Origin: Scatomorpha sp964367935
Lineage (GTDB): Bacteria; Bacillota; Clostridia; Oscillospirales; Oscillospiraceae
Length of the DNA stretch: 64,000 nt
Direction of reading: 5' to 3'
Assembly: GCA_964367935.1 (NCBI GenBank)
Contig: CAYIYZ010000009.1
Location: 1-64,000 of the forward strand
Shown: positions 11,601 to 19,173 of the stretch, one piece after another
Position numbering within the stretch: position 1 is the first letter of the stretch
Layout of the letters: each line of letters starts with the position of its first letter
Made by a program: the position numbers and the translations under genes
Notes under the pieces: model-generated
The model's input: the letters and a program-made list of their open reading frames with translations, nothing else
What the model was told of the DNA's origin: nothing
Database searches by the model: none

Positions 11601-14600
11601 GCTGTTGGTCGGGGTTGTGGCATTGTCCGCAAGCCACTCTGCGGCGTAGTTTTCCGTGACAGTGGCGTTATATGCTTTCGCTCCGGCATTTAGGGCGGTT
11701 AGGAGGTTTTCGTAGGAGGTGCTACCGTCGTGGGTGCTGGTATCCCAAGTAATCGCCGAGCTTGCACCGCTAAACGAGCCGACATTGGTGATGGTGTTAG
11801 TGCCCGAGCCGTCAATATTTCCCACGCCTCTCGCGCCGTCTTTGGCTAAGTAATAGCTGTTCTTTACGGTAGCGGTTCCATTGTCCCGCGCATAGATGGA
11901 CCCAACCACGCCGCCGACATAATCGTTGCCTGTGACCGTGCCTGTGCTGTAGCTGTTTGCGACTGTGCCGGTGGCATCGCCGCCGTGGTTGTACCCAACC
12001 ACGCCGCCGACACTGTGGTCACCTCTAATATCGCCGGCATTGTAGCTGTTTACGACAGCGCCCTTGTCGTTAAGCCCTGCCACACCGCCGACAGCGCTGC
12101 CTGTACCGGTAACCGTGCCAGTGTTATAGCTGTTTGCGACCGTGCCGATATTATTGCCCACCACACCGCCGACTTGATTTGCACCTGTTACCGTGACACT
12201 ACTATGGCTGTCTGTAATCGTGCCGGAGTGGCTAGTCCCCACCACACCACCGACATTGGTTGCACCTGTGACCGAGCCGCTAACGCTGACATTTTTAACC
12301 GTGCTGTCTTGGATATAGCCGAACAGACCCACATTATTGGCTTCGGGCGTGTTGACATACAGCCCCGTAATTGCATGACCTGCGCCGTCAAAGGTGCCTC
12401 TAAAGCGAATCGCATAGGCTTTATTCGTACCTATCGGCGCCCACTGATGTGCGCCAAGGTCGATGGGGCTTGCGAGGGTGATGGTTTGCCCCTTGAAATC
12501 ATCAGTGTTGTCGTTCACCAGTTTTGCTAAGTGCGCAAGCTGTGCCGCTGTTTCGATTGTGATGTTTTGAGCTGTCCAATCAATGTCGCCGGCATTTGCA
12601 TGATCCACCCAAGAGCTTGTGATCTCACGCACCTTGACATTGCTCATCATATCGGAACTGCTAACATCGCCGACACTGAAGTTTGCATCCTCTTCAATCA
12701 AGGACATCGAAGTCGCATATTGCATACCGACCGCAAAGGTGATTTTATCGGCAGTAATGCCTTTGCCGCTTGCTTCACTTATTGCGCTTACTGTGCCACC
12801 GTTGACAGTGAGCTTTCCGGCACGTATTCCGTATTCTATGCCTCTTGCGCTCACCGTACCGCCGTTGATGGTTACAAAGCCTCCGAAAATACCATTGGAG
12901 TTTGCTCCCGAGGCGGTGGCGCTTAGGCTACCTGTGCCACCACTCTGCCCGTAGATGGTTAGGCTGTCACTCTCGCCGCCCAAAATCGCACTGCTGTTCT
13001 CCGTCGACACGCTCAAACTGCCGCCGTCCGCTAAAATCAAATGCACCTCGCCGTTGATGCCGAGCGTTTCGCTGAGGCTTACCGCACTGTTCACCACATA
13101 CCAACCTGCTTTAAGCTGTGTGGTGTCTTTGGTGATTTGAGTTACATCGGATGCCGTCTGCGCCGTTCCGTCAGCGTCTATGTAGGCTACATTCTCCAGC
13201 ACCGGCGCAAAGTTCACCGCCACCGTGACAGCTTGTGTCGGCATGATGAAGGTATACTTATTATCTGCGCCTGTGTCGGTTACTGTAATGTCGGTAGTAC
13301 CGTCGACACCTGTTACGCTGATATCGTCCACCGTATATCCACTGTTTGCCGTGGCGGTGATGGTTACGGTTGCGCCACCTGTCGCCTGTCCATCGGCGTC
13401 TGTCGTAACCGTGCCGCCTACGCTTTCAAACTCGCTTGTGACTGCATATATTCCCTCGCTACCCAAGTTGGGGTAGCCACCGCCTGTGCCATCAAGCCAT
13501 ACATACGCCGAAGCCTCGGGATTGGTGTTATTGTAGATTGCTGCACCTGCGCTAAGGGCGGTTGTGAGGGTTTTATCGCTGTATGTGCCGGCGTTAATTA
13601 CTTGGTCGCTATCAAAGGTCTCGACATTGGTAGTAGTTCCATACGTTAACCCAACGGATGCTATACTACTGTCGGCCAAGTGATAACTGTTATTAATCGT
13701 TGCACCAACACCAAGATTACCTATCAGGCTACCGATGCTGGTACTGGAGCCTTTTCCGGACACTGCTCCGACGTTATAACAGTTTGTGACCGTACCGCTG
13801 ATCGTAGCGCTGACCGCACCGGAAATACCGCCGATTGTACTATTACCGCCGACATTGCCTGTGTTATAGCTGTTTGCGACCGTGCCGTCATTGCTGCCCG
13901 CCACGCCGCCGACTTGACTTACACCTGTTACCGTGACATTGCTGTGGCTGTTTATAATCACGCCCTCATTAGTTCCCACCACACCGCCGACATTGTCCTT
14001 ACCGCTTACCGTGCCTGACACGCCGACGTTTTTAACCGTGCCGCTATTACTGACATAACCGAACAGGCCGACATTATCGGCCTCGGGCGTGTCTATGGTA
14101 AGCCCCGAGATTTCGTGTCCGCCGCCGTCAAAGGTGCCGTAGAAATTGCCACTGCTGTTACCTATCGGCAGCCATAGATGCTTTCCGAGGTCGATGGGGT
14201 TTTCTAATTTGATGGTTTTTCCTATGAAGCTGTTCCAGCCGCCACTCACCATCTCTGCCACCCAGGCAAGCTGCCCGGGCCTTGTGATAGTGTACACGCC
14301 GTCTACTTCGGCGACCACTTCAACATAATCGCCCCAAGTGGTCGCAAATACGGGGTATCCGCCGTTTTGCCCCACACGCCATTCTTTGGCGGCAATCCAG
14401 GAGTTATCATCTTCATTGTACGCCGCCGCACCTGCGTTGAGCGCTTCGAGGAGGTTTGCATGTTCTGTGTTGTCGTCCCATGTAATCTTTGAGCTTGCAT
14501 CTGCAAACGACTTGACATTGGTTTCGGTGGAGTTGGAAGATTTGCCGACACCGAGTAAAGCATCGCTCGCCAGCCAATAGCTGTTTTCGACGCTGCCGTA

Positions 14601-16193
14601 GTTGCTTCCCACCACACCGCCAACTTCACTATCGCCGTTGACCTTAGCGATATTGTAACTGTTTATAACCTTACCCTCGCTAAATCCCGCCACACCACCG
14701 ACACCTTTAATACCTGTAACATCACCGGTATTGTAGCAATTTGCAACACTTTTAGCAATGTTGTTGTACCCCACCACGCCACCGACATTGATGCCTGAGG
14801 CTGTTACAGTGCCGGTATTGTAGCTGTTTATAACCATGCCGTTATTGTCACCCACCACGCCGCCGACTTCTGTACTGCCGTTGACCGTGACATTACTTAT
14901 GACGCCTACAACCTCACCATCACTATATGCCACCACGCCGCCGACATTGTCCTTGCCGGTAACCGAGCCTGACACGCTGACTTTTTCAACTCTGCCGCCA
15001 TTGCCGACAAAACCGAACAGACCGACATAATTAGCTTCAGGCGTGTTTATAGTAAGCCCCGAGATTTCATGTCCGCCACCGTCAAAGATGCCGTAAAAAC
15101 TGTCATATAGCTCACCTATTGGCACCCAGTGATGCGCCGAGAGGTCGATGGTATTTGCTAATTTAATGGTTTTATCATTGAACTCGTCGCCACTGTTCAC
15201 TTGCTGCGCCACCCAAGCCAAATCCGCACCGTCTTCAATGAGATAGGGGCTTCCTTGCGTGCCTTCGCCTTCGGGGGTTGTGGCATAGTCAGTCCAATAG
15301 GTGATTTCTCGCACCTTGACATGGCTATCGGTCGGGAAATCGCTGACTGCACTGCCTGTACCCTTTGTATAGTCTGTGCCAAGTCCATATTGACCTGTCG
15401 CATATTCCATGGTGTTTGCAATGTTGACCGTACCGTGAGTGCCGTCTTCGCTGCCGCCAATGGTACCGCCCTTGCCGCCGCCGATGCCGGGCGCACTGTC
15501 GGCACTACCCGTGCCGCCCGTGGCGGTTACCGTGCCGCCATTTATCGTGACAATACCGCCATTGCCGCCACCTAGATTACCGCTGCCACCGCCGATGCCT
15601 GCGGCACCAACAAGCATCGGGCCACCTGTGGCGGTTATTGTACCGCTATTTATCGTGATGGTGCCTGCTGCTTCTCCATTGTCAACATCACTGCCGCCAC
15701 CTATGCCTGCGCCATATGTGCCGCCTGTAGCAGAAAGTGAGCCTGTGCCGCCTATGGTTACGCTTGCACCGCTCGGCACTTGTAAGCCTGCATAGCCGGT
15801 GTGACTTTGTAGTGTATTGACAGAGCCTTCTTTTAAAGTAAGGGTTACAATGCCACCGCTTTCTATAGCGAAAGCATATCCGGCATTTACATCAGAATCC
15901 GAGGTGGCCTCGATATTCACGCCATCTAAGATAATATTCGCCGTCACACCTGTCGGCACGAGAATTTTATCAACCGTCGTCGTACCGCTGATGGTCAGTT
16001 CCGTGTCTTTAAGTATGGTTAAGGTGTTATTTGAGTAGGAATAGTCTGTGTCAAGCACACCGCCCGTGACAGTGAAGTCCCCCGTGGACGATGTCGCCAG
16101 TGCCGGCAACGCCGTCACCGGCAGTAGCCCCACTACCATGCACAAGGCGAGGAGTAGGGACAGAAATTTGCTTCTTAATTTAGAGTTTTTCAT
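5637..16193 (-). CDS. Giant SLH-anchored surface adhesin with GLUG modules
   Basis: A 3518-residue secreted protein. Order of parts: signal peptide (about 1-33, cut near ALPALA); a Gly/Thr-rich beta-helix-like region (to about 290); four modules with GLUG-type repeats of the form VGGVVG-NSY-TG (starting near 301, 622, 1196 and 1541); between the second and third a bacterial-repeat domain (near 921) and another beta-helix-like stretch; Ig-like and YDG/MBG-like beta-sandwich domains (about 1830-3090, YDGTTAVTL near 2394); a fibronectin III domain (about 3101-3184); a Gly/Pro linker; and three SLH domains (about 3359-3518) that should bind secondary wall polymer. It is a cell-surface adhesin or matrix protein; the ligand is unknown. 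It is monocistronic, with GGAGG seven bases before the ATG, its own promoter and terminator. Near-repeat DNA makes the gene prone to size variation. Confidence 0.92.
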   Translation of the reverse strand: MKNSKLRSKFLSLLLALCMVVGLLPVTALPALATSSTGDFTVTGGVLDTDYSYSNNTLTILKDTELTISGTTTVDKILVPTGVTANIILDGVNIEATSDSDVNAGYAFAIESGGIVTLTLKEGSVNTLQSHTGYAGLQVPSGASVTIGGTGSLSATGGTYGAGIGGGSDVDNGEAAGTITINSGTITATGGPMLVGAAGIGGGSGNLGGGNGGIVTINGGTVTATGGTGSADSAPGIGGGKGGTIGGSEDGTHGTVNIANTMEYATGQYGLGTDYTKGTGSAVSDFPTDSHVKVREITYWTDYATTPEGEGTQGSPYLIEDGADLAWVAQQVNSGDEFNDKTIKLANTIDLSAHHWVPIGELYDSFYGIFDGGGHEISGLTINTPEANYVGLFGFVGNGGRVEKVSVSGSVTGKDNVGGVVAYSDGEVVGVISNVTVNGSTEVGGVVGDNNGMVINSYNTGTVTASGINVGGVVGYNNIAKSVANCYNTGDVTGIKGVGGVAGFSEGKVINSYNIAKVNGDSEVGGVVGSNYGSVENSYWLASDALLGVGKSSNSTETNVKSFADASSKITWDDNTEHANLLEALNAGAAAYNEDDNSWIAAKEWRVGQNGGYPVFATTWGDYVEVVAEVDGVYTITRPGQLAWVAEMVSGGWNSFIGKTIKLENPIDLGKHLWLPIGNSSGNFYGTFDGGGHEISGLTIDTPEADNVGLFGYVSNSGTVKNVGVSGTVSGKDNVGGVVGTNEGVIINSHSNVTVTGVSQVGGVAGSNDGTVANSYNTGNVGGNSTIGGISGAVSATISGTVTNCYNVGAVSGKGSSTSIGSLIGNLGVGATINNSYHLADSSIASVGLTYGTTTNVETFDSDQVINAGTYSDKTLTTALSAGAAIYNNTNPEASAYVWLDGTGGGYPNLGSEGIYAVTSEFESVGGTVTTDADGQATGGATVTITATANSGYTVDDISVTGVDGTTDITVTDTGADNKYTFIMPTQAVTVAVNFAPVLENVAYIDADGTAQTASDVTQITKDTTQLKAGWYVVNSAVSLSETLGINGEVHLILADGGSLSVSTENSSAILGGESDSLTIYGQSGGTGSLSATASGANSNGIFGGFVTINGGTVSARGIEYGIRAGKLTVNGGTVSAISEASGKGITADKITFAVGMQYATSMSLIEEDANFSVGDVSSSDMMSNVKVREITSSWVDHANAGDIDWTAQNITIETAAQLAHLAKLVNDNTDDFKGQTITLASPIDLGAHQWAPIGTNKAYAIRFRGTFDGAGHAITGLYVNTPEANNVGLFGYIQDSTVKNVSVSGSVTGATNVGGVVGTSHSGTITDSHSSVTVTGANQVGGVVGNNIGTVANSYNTGTVTGTGSAVGGVAGLNDKGAVVNSYNAGDIRGDHSVGGVVGYNHGGDATGTVANSYSTGTVTGNDYVGGVVGSIYARDNGTATVKNSYYLAKDGARGVGNIDGSGTNTITNVGSFSGASSAITWDTSTHDGSTSYENLLTALNAGAKAYNATVTENYAAEWLADNATTPTNSGYPVLGSVHWGMVANAGDATWNEDTIVIDTAEELAHLAYLFNNDSSFEGKTITLGANLDIGAHEWIPIGKAGSTFTDTFDGKGHTITGLRVNMPDTNNVGLFGVVGTSGTVQNLGVSGSVTGRDNVGSVVGSNSGKITNCYGAGTVTGNEFIGGVAGNNNGTVTNSYSTCTVNSVNHGGGVVGHNNEVVGVSSTIENSYYLAQSGITGVGRKYDNATIINVGSFAAAENSAIDWDLGTHDGSTYYISLQDALNFGALAYNRTDPAPTILAKGWEVQTDTNGGYPMYSDKAIRAADPTITTPLEAAVYTPDDMDATALDATATVTDGGQLSYQWYRNTENSSANGTEIVGETAASFTPPIDELGTIYYYCIVKNTISEALLDTTSQVTSNVAEITVAEVGVTLDITSVTAGGLAIYAATPSDITAFAVSADSTDVTDTVTWSLSTTADGTGEMPANSGVSLKADDNSIIKTSKTAPVGTYYMVATSTDANAFGDGEATASAEFTVSREASEAYSIVVVHDEYITDGLTVEKKADLDGMGSEVSVNIPTLAEGELEKHVTAYVFDQYDEVMPNETVTWDGNYTELDIDGYTFTVDPNNPNKATAVFTAAGAAAVANSAKALYINARAGWSSGSNTFSIAKREDANVSSMKLFVDQEEIGAEDTVVKPASSGADNTTRTYTVKGYDQYGLLMETAPSATWELNPYEGEADSAVSLEKTTASDSNTVSVNHAAVTNKVHTLTATSGAVEVSTNITVVDIDITWPTVTLVDNSPTYGDNWTELLSISNDGRAELDGALQEGTFSIVSAVPDAGTQSYSLNWVSNAKQADNTTPLYNVTESFDQIPNGTGIEIGQKALSVTGLTATDRAYDGTTAVTLTGGEITADQFVNGDTMASLTGFTMPTSGTVSNPNASENTKAVNFASGSFDTTSTNYTITVPMNVTVNITKADITGIVSGEIPTPATILANDTSNNASAASLKTYAGLPSDVDVNYGDSKTVNLGITWTDTADYDRKGGIYTYTGTLTVGDNFNTYSGDIEVTVTVTPVTATLSLSTTTLTKAMSVVDAATDYAALGLPTAITVDYDNNVADTTYSITEWNKTMAQLKAIDATSADVVETLTPTFTAPDWATLSSTPTFELTITAKYPVTVTATAPDDVTYGTALGDPSAMQTALDDGTDSDADTNNSYTYEYKLSTADDSTYTETAPTDAGAYTMRATLNSDSHSGSDTDTFTINKKTLTSSMIADIAAVTYNGNAHEPTPTVTDGDLLDRADYTVSYENNTDAGTAKVILTASATGNYIDADPKANKEFTIEKASIAGLVPTISGTAEVGQVLSADLPTVSSSELTWKWFRGDDEIGGATEATYTLTVADSNKAISVQAFAIPDGNYTGNSPKSIDDVTVAKMAISGVVNITDSTGDTIIVGDTLTASDSAILPTEAKGGSFAWYRNDTIGEPIATTAAYDVIDGDATLIVVYTPTANFDGTVQATVEVGKTQLTAVPTITGNTTLNSELTATVAGLTITTDYTLQWLRDGAPIDGQTAVSYTIAKADLGKTITVKAIGTGTYTGETVSTDSKIIAATVPEAPSVTATAGDGQVTLSWTAFDGGRPITGYTVQMGSEAPIELTPNITSYVFENLENGTAYDFTVSATNGEGTSANGTASATPAVPPTGSGGGGVATPDNTVDSEEPLTSDDFKELAESGDSLTVNGDDEIEAEFDTNALEAILGEAEGKTVEFIAKEADASDVNDAQKIVIGDNLVLDLRVLVDGVEFTDFATGEVTISLPYTLADGETAANLKVYYVDDEGNKTLIESSFVDGILTFKTNHFSLYMVTYEAMSFVDVMADDWYYDAVLYAVENGLFNGVSETEFAPNVAMNRAMMWTVLARMSDVDTDGGAEWYTKGMEWAMENEVSDGTDPMGNLTREQLVTMLYRYAGSPVVDGMLSYPDDDMVSEWAYEAFIWAVDAGVITGMDDGTLAPQGEATRAQVATMLMRYLTAE

Positions 16194-16279
16194 ACAGTAC
16201 CTCCGACATTTTAATTTATATGTAAAGACGGTTTGTCCGCCTATTTTCGGTTTTGACTTTGAATATAAATACAGGTTTT

Positions 16280-16308
16280 ATACTATCATGCGCACATGAT
16301 AAAGTCAA
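16280..16308 (-). promoter_or_regulatory. Adhesin promoter with palindromic operator in the spacer
   Basis: On the minus strand TTGACT (16308-16303) and TAGTAT (16285-16280) are 17 bases apart. The spacer is occupied by an 18-base inverted repeat (16284-16301) with perfect 7-base arms TATCATG and CATGATA around CGCA. A protein bound there would block RNA polymerase, so the adhesin is probably under a dedicated repressor or switch. The regulator is not identifiable from this window. Confidence 0.7.
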
Positions 16309-16766
16309 TGTCTATCGAGCAATACTATAGGGAAACAAAAAGCACCCCACAGATGTGGAGTGCGAACTGGGTGCAGCGACTCGCTGCTGGTGGGTGTGGT
16401 CAAAATAGATGCAAGGACGCAGGCGGTGTGTAGCTAGAATGGGTATCACAAAAAAGTCAACAGTTTTGTCTTTTACTCTATAATAAGTGGTATTGTCATG
16501 AGCTAAGGGTGTATTCACACGTAACGTTTATTGGCACTTTTCGAGCGCTCATGGATGGTGTCATCCACCTGTATTTTCCCTTGATTCTCTTCCAAATCAC
16601 GGTTTTCCGCCGCTTCCCACGGTGGCGCAGCTTGCGAACAGCCTTTTTCTTCCTTTCTGCTTTGTTGTCCGCAAACACATTGTAGCAGGTTCTTATCCAT
16701 GAGTCTTTACTTTTCTCCTGTTGCACTTGTATTGTATATCCGCCAAACTGAGTATTGACTTTTGAA
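16309..16766. other. Gap with no supported gene; one minus-strand terminator
   Basis: About 460 bases without a convincing coding sequence. It holds a minus-strand terminator-like hairpin (16342-16363, GCACCCCAC paired with GTGGAGTGC and followed on the minus strand by a T run) and a second hairpin (16374-16388, GCAGCGA/TCGCTGC). Together they suggest that a short, possibly non-coding, minus-strand transcript ends here, but I see no clear promoter for it. Open frames in this stretch have no family signal and are not called. Confidence 0.5.
16335..16363 (-). terminator. Minus-strand terminator-like hairpin
   Basis: Nine-base arms 16342-16350 and 16355-16363 with one mismatch and a 4-base loop, followed on the minus strand by TTTTTGTTT. 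What transcript it ends is unknown. Confidence 0.55.
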
Positions 16767-16946
16767 TCATAAACGCCCTCCATCACACATACACTTTCAC
16801 AACCCATATCTTAGGTAGGAGTGTTGTGTTTGAGGGCTAACATGGAAGAGAGATCCGAAGGTCTGGCTCTGTACATGATTGAAAACCACACCACCGTTAG
16901 AGCCCCTGCCAAAAAATTCGGTATCAGTAAATCCACCGTACATAAA
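16767..16946 (+). repeat. spoIIID 5' duplicate, copy B, with sigma-E-type promoter
   Basis: TCATAAA (16767-16773), a 14-base spacer and CATACACT (16788-16795) repeat the spoIIID promoter. From 16788 to 16946 the sequence is nearly identical to the intact locus, with only about five substitutions. Homology ends sharply after CATAAA at 16946. The promoter, leader and ribosome site (GAGGG) are all kept, so this copy should be transcribed in the mother cell if sigma-E is active. Confidence 0.85.
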
Positions 16947-17006
16947 ATTTCACTTACCAGAACGGTTTTTGTGGAGCGTGGTATAAGAACAAATAACCCC
17001 TGCTGA
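16842..17006 (+). pseudogene. Truncated SpoIIID (54 residues)
   Basis: This frame starts at the same ATG as spoIIID and keeps the first 34 or so residues, including the helix-turn-helix core AAKKFGISKSTVHK (here with A to P at the first turn, APAKKF). Residue 36 onward is unrelated (ISLTRTVFVERG) and ends at TAG/TGA within the following hairpin. The basic C-terminal part of SpoIIID, needed for tight DNA binding in the Bacillus protein, is lost. It is most simply a dead duplicate. Because promoter, ribosome site and terminator are intact, a short peptide could still be made during sporulation; whether it does anything is open. Confidence 0.7.
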
Positions 17007-17039
17007 CTGTGTAAATAGTCAGCAGGGGTTATTTGTTCT
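16986..17039. terminator. 23-bp perfect bidirectional hairpin
   Basis: Arms 16986-17008 and 17017-17039 are perfectly complementary over 23 bases with an 8-base loop. The right arm contains the stop codon of the minus-strand gene at 17038. It can end both that operon and the transcript from spoIIID copy B. Confidence 0.85.
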
Positions 17040-17922
17040 AATCCGCTATTTGCTCTTTCCATTCTAAGTAGCACGCTGTCCTCACAAGTAATTTAATCTC
17101 ATCAAATGACATGGTTTCTGTGTCAATTGTTACCCACTTCTTTGCAAATTCTTGTGCAAAGTTATTTGCTTGCTGTAGTCCCCACCCAATATTTCTCTCA
17201 CCGTTTTCATCGTCCAAGTAAGTGAAAATCTTTTCAATTTGGTATTGGTACCATTCGTGTGTGGACAGAGGACTAACATTAGCAATAGCGATAACATCAT
17301 AACATTTATTATATTCCATATTGTCAACGGCATCGCATAACCGCGGAATAAGATTTAATAGTGCTTCTCTAAACTGAGTAACCGATTTTACATTTTCCGT
17401 ATTACTAAGCCTACAAGATAAATAAGAAATAAAGTTTTCTACCGTATAATCAACATGTCTTTCATCAAAAATACTCTGGATATCATGTAGGATATCCAGA
17501 GTCGGCAATGTGCGGTTGACTTTCCTTTTTTTCCATTCAATTTCTTGCTCATTAATCATGCTTGTAATTTTGTTTATTATCATTTCTATTAAAGTATAAC
17601 GTGATTGTACGTATTTCTTAAGCCTATTAAATGAAATCAGTATGTTGAACATTTCTTCGCTCAAATTTGTGTACACTCTGACGCCAACATAATCATCACG
17701 TTTGCTCATAATTGCTGTAATCTTTGAATTTGCAATGACCCAAGGCGAATATTGAATTTCACCAGCCTTAAAGAATTTGGGTCGATTAGTTTTTGTTGGG
17801 TGCGCAAATACCAATGAGCGAAAGTACTCAAAGAATTTATCATCGTTCGGACACTTATCAAGCGGTAATTCAAAAGGTGGTTTTAGGCACACGCTACTAA
17901 AATGCTCACTGAACCACCTCAT
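17038..17922 (-). CDS. Hypothetical protein, third gene of a three-gene unit
   Basis: A 294-residue soluble, mostly helical protein that I do not recognise. The N-terminal part has FRSLVFAHPTKTNRP and a YSPWVI segment followed by a VGVRVYTN strand. The remainder is helical with many charged residues and no membrane segment or nuclease/kinase motif. The ATG at 17922 has only a poor ribosome site, so the start is uncertain. It lies 45 bases after the stop of the gene encoded at 17968 and ends inside a strong terminator, so it is probably the last gene of an operon beginning at 20245. Association with a glycine-zipper membrane protein and nearby nucleases suggests, but does not show, a role in defence. 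Confidence 0.65.
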   Translation of the reverse strand: MRWFSEHFSSVCLKPPFELPLDKCPNDDKFFEYFRSLVFAHPTKTNRPKFFKAGEIQYSPWVIANSKITAIMSKRDDYVGVRVYTNLSEEMFNILISFNRLKKYVQSRYTLIEMIINKITSMINEQEIEWKKRKVNRTLPTLDILHDIQSIFDERHVDYTVENFISYLSCRLSNTENVKSVTQFREALLNLIPRLCDAVDNMEYNKCYDVIAIANVSPLSTHEWYQYQIEKIFTYLDDENGERNIGWGLQQANNFAQEFAKKWVTIDTETMSFDEIKLLVRTACYLEWKEQIAD

Positions 17923-17967
17923 ACATATTGATTACCTAGTAGTAGTGGATACCACCCTCTCGAGCTA

Positions 17968-19173
17968 TCATTTCCTGCTCATTAGCTCATCCCAGTTTTT
18001 ATCTATCTGTCCTCGATTAAAGTATATTTCCTCGGCGCCAGTGGCACGTGTTGCCGCCTTAAGCATGTCTACACTACCATACAAAAACTCTATCCATTCT
18101 GCCATATTCAGTGCATTCGGATTTCCTGACGCCGGTGGAGCTAAGAATTTCACTAAATTGCCGCCTACAGCCACAGAATTTGCAAGAAAGAGCATCTTTA
18201 CTCTTTTAAGTTCAACTTTCACCGAGGCAAGCTCCCTCTCAAAATACGGTGCTGTAGAATCCTTCGACATAGGTAGCATTAAGTAAAAGTACGCATCCAG
18301 CACTAAGTTCTTCACAAGCACCGCCGTGGACATAGACACCATATGTCGCACATCATAGCCGTTTAAGTACATGCTCTCAGCCGTCTTCGCTAGCGACTTC
18401 TCAGCTCCACCGTTTGCAAAGAGCTGTAATAACGAAAATCCCGGTATAGCAATTCCTCTCGTTGTGAACATATCAGAAAGAATATGCCCGACATAGTACA
18501 GCAGTGCTACAAACTTCTGCTCCTCAGATGGAGCACTTTTCGGATTGACAATAATTCGAATCCGCCCCATATCATCTATGTACGTTACCGTCCCGAGCAT
18601 AATATCCATAACCGCAAAACAGAGCCCCACAAACGATGGATCATGCCCAAGACCCTTGAGCCTATGCAAATTTGGAGTTAAGACGCCACCGGGAATTACC
18701 ATATCATACGATACCTTACACTTTTTACTCAACTTCCCCGCAATCTCACCAATCTCTGTATCTCCTAATTTTCTCACAAGCTCCGTCAAAACACTGCCGT
18801 CAAACTTCGCTTTACCTTTATCACTTGTTTTCGGAGTACCCACAAAACAGACATCAATAATAACGGCAACAATTCCTGCAAGGGCCGATACTGTCAACTC
18901 TATTCCAGACAACTCGGGAAAGCGTGAAAACTCCTCGCTCTTATCAGCCAACTTTACGTCCACTAAACGATTAAACTCATCTATCTGCACAAGTTCGGTA
19001 TACTTAGATGCACTGTTTTCTACTCCTGCCTCTACAAACAACGCTTCCATTCGCTCGTTGAGCTCGCTCATCTCACTTCGTTGTATATTTACCGATTGTC
19101 GTAGTTCTTCAGACAGCTCCTGTGACTGCGTAATGTCGGACTTAAATTTGTGTAAATCCTCTTTCTTACTCAT
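17968..19173 (-). CDS. Hypothetical membrane-associated protein with coiled coil
   Basis: About 401 residues. Residues 1-50 form a charged heptad-like coiled coil. A hydrophobic segment near 90-112 (TVSALAGIVAVIIDVCFVG) could cross the membrane. Further on there is an HRLKGLGHDP motif followed by a hydrophobic stretch, and later YYVGHILSDMFTTRG. The spaced His/Asp residues in hydrophobic helices recall membrane metal hydrolases of the YdjM kind, but I cannot confirm this. ATG 19173 is preferred over TTG 19185; it overlaps the upstream gene by 8 bases, indicating translational coupling. The upstream gene encodes a glycine-rich membrane protein, so the two likely act in one complex. Confidence 0.7.
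   Translation of the reverse strand: MSKKEDLHKFKSDITQSQELSEELRQSVNIQRSEMSELNERMEALFVEAGVENSASKYTELVQIDEFNRLVDVKLADKSEEFSRFPELSGIELTVSALAGIVAVIIDVCFVGTPKTSDKGKAKFDGSVLTELVRKLGDTEIGEIAGKLSKKCKVSYDMVIPGGVLTPNLHRLKGLGHDPSFVGLCFAVMDIMLGTVTYIDDMGRIRIIVNPKSAPSEEQKFVALLYYVGHILSDMFTTRGIAIPGFSLLQLFANGGAEKSLAKTAESMYLNGYDVRHMVSMSTAVLVKNLVLDAYFYLMLPMSKDSTAPYFERELASVKVELKRVKMLFLANSVAVGGNLVKFLAPPASGNPNALNMAEWIEFLYGSVDMLKAATRATGAEEIYFNRGQIDKNWDELMSRK

Noticed and set aside
6241..16038. Long plus-strand open frames opposite the adhesin gene (for example 7170-8450 and 10047-10847)
   Set aside because: They are frame shadows of a GC-balanced, repetitive coding strand; their translations are rich in Cys, Arg and His without family motifs, and no ribosome sites were found.
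16496..16807. 103-codon minus-strand frame across spoIIID copy B's promoter
   Set aside because: It has a very basic low-complexity translation, no ribosome site and its start lies in the duplicated promoter.
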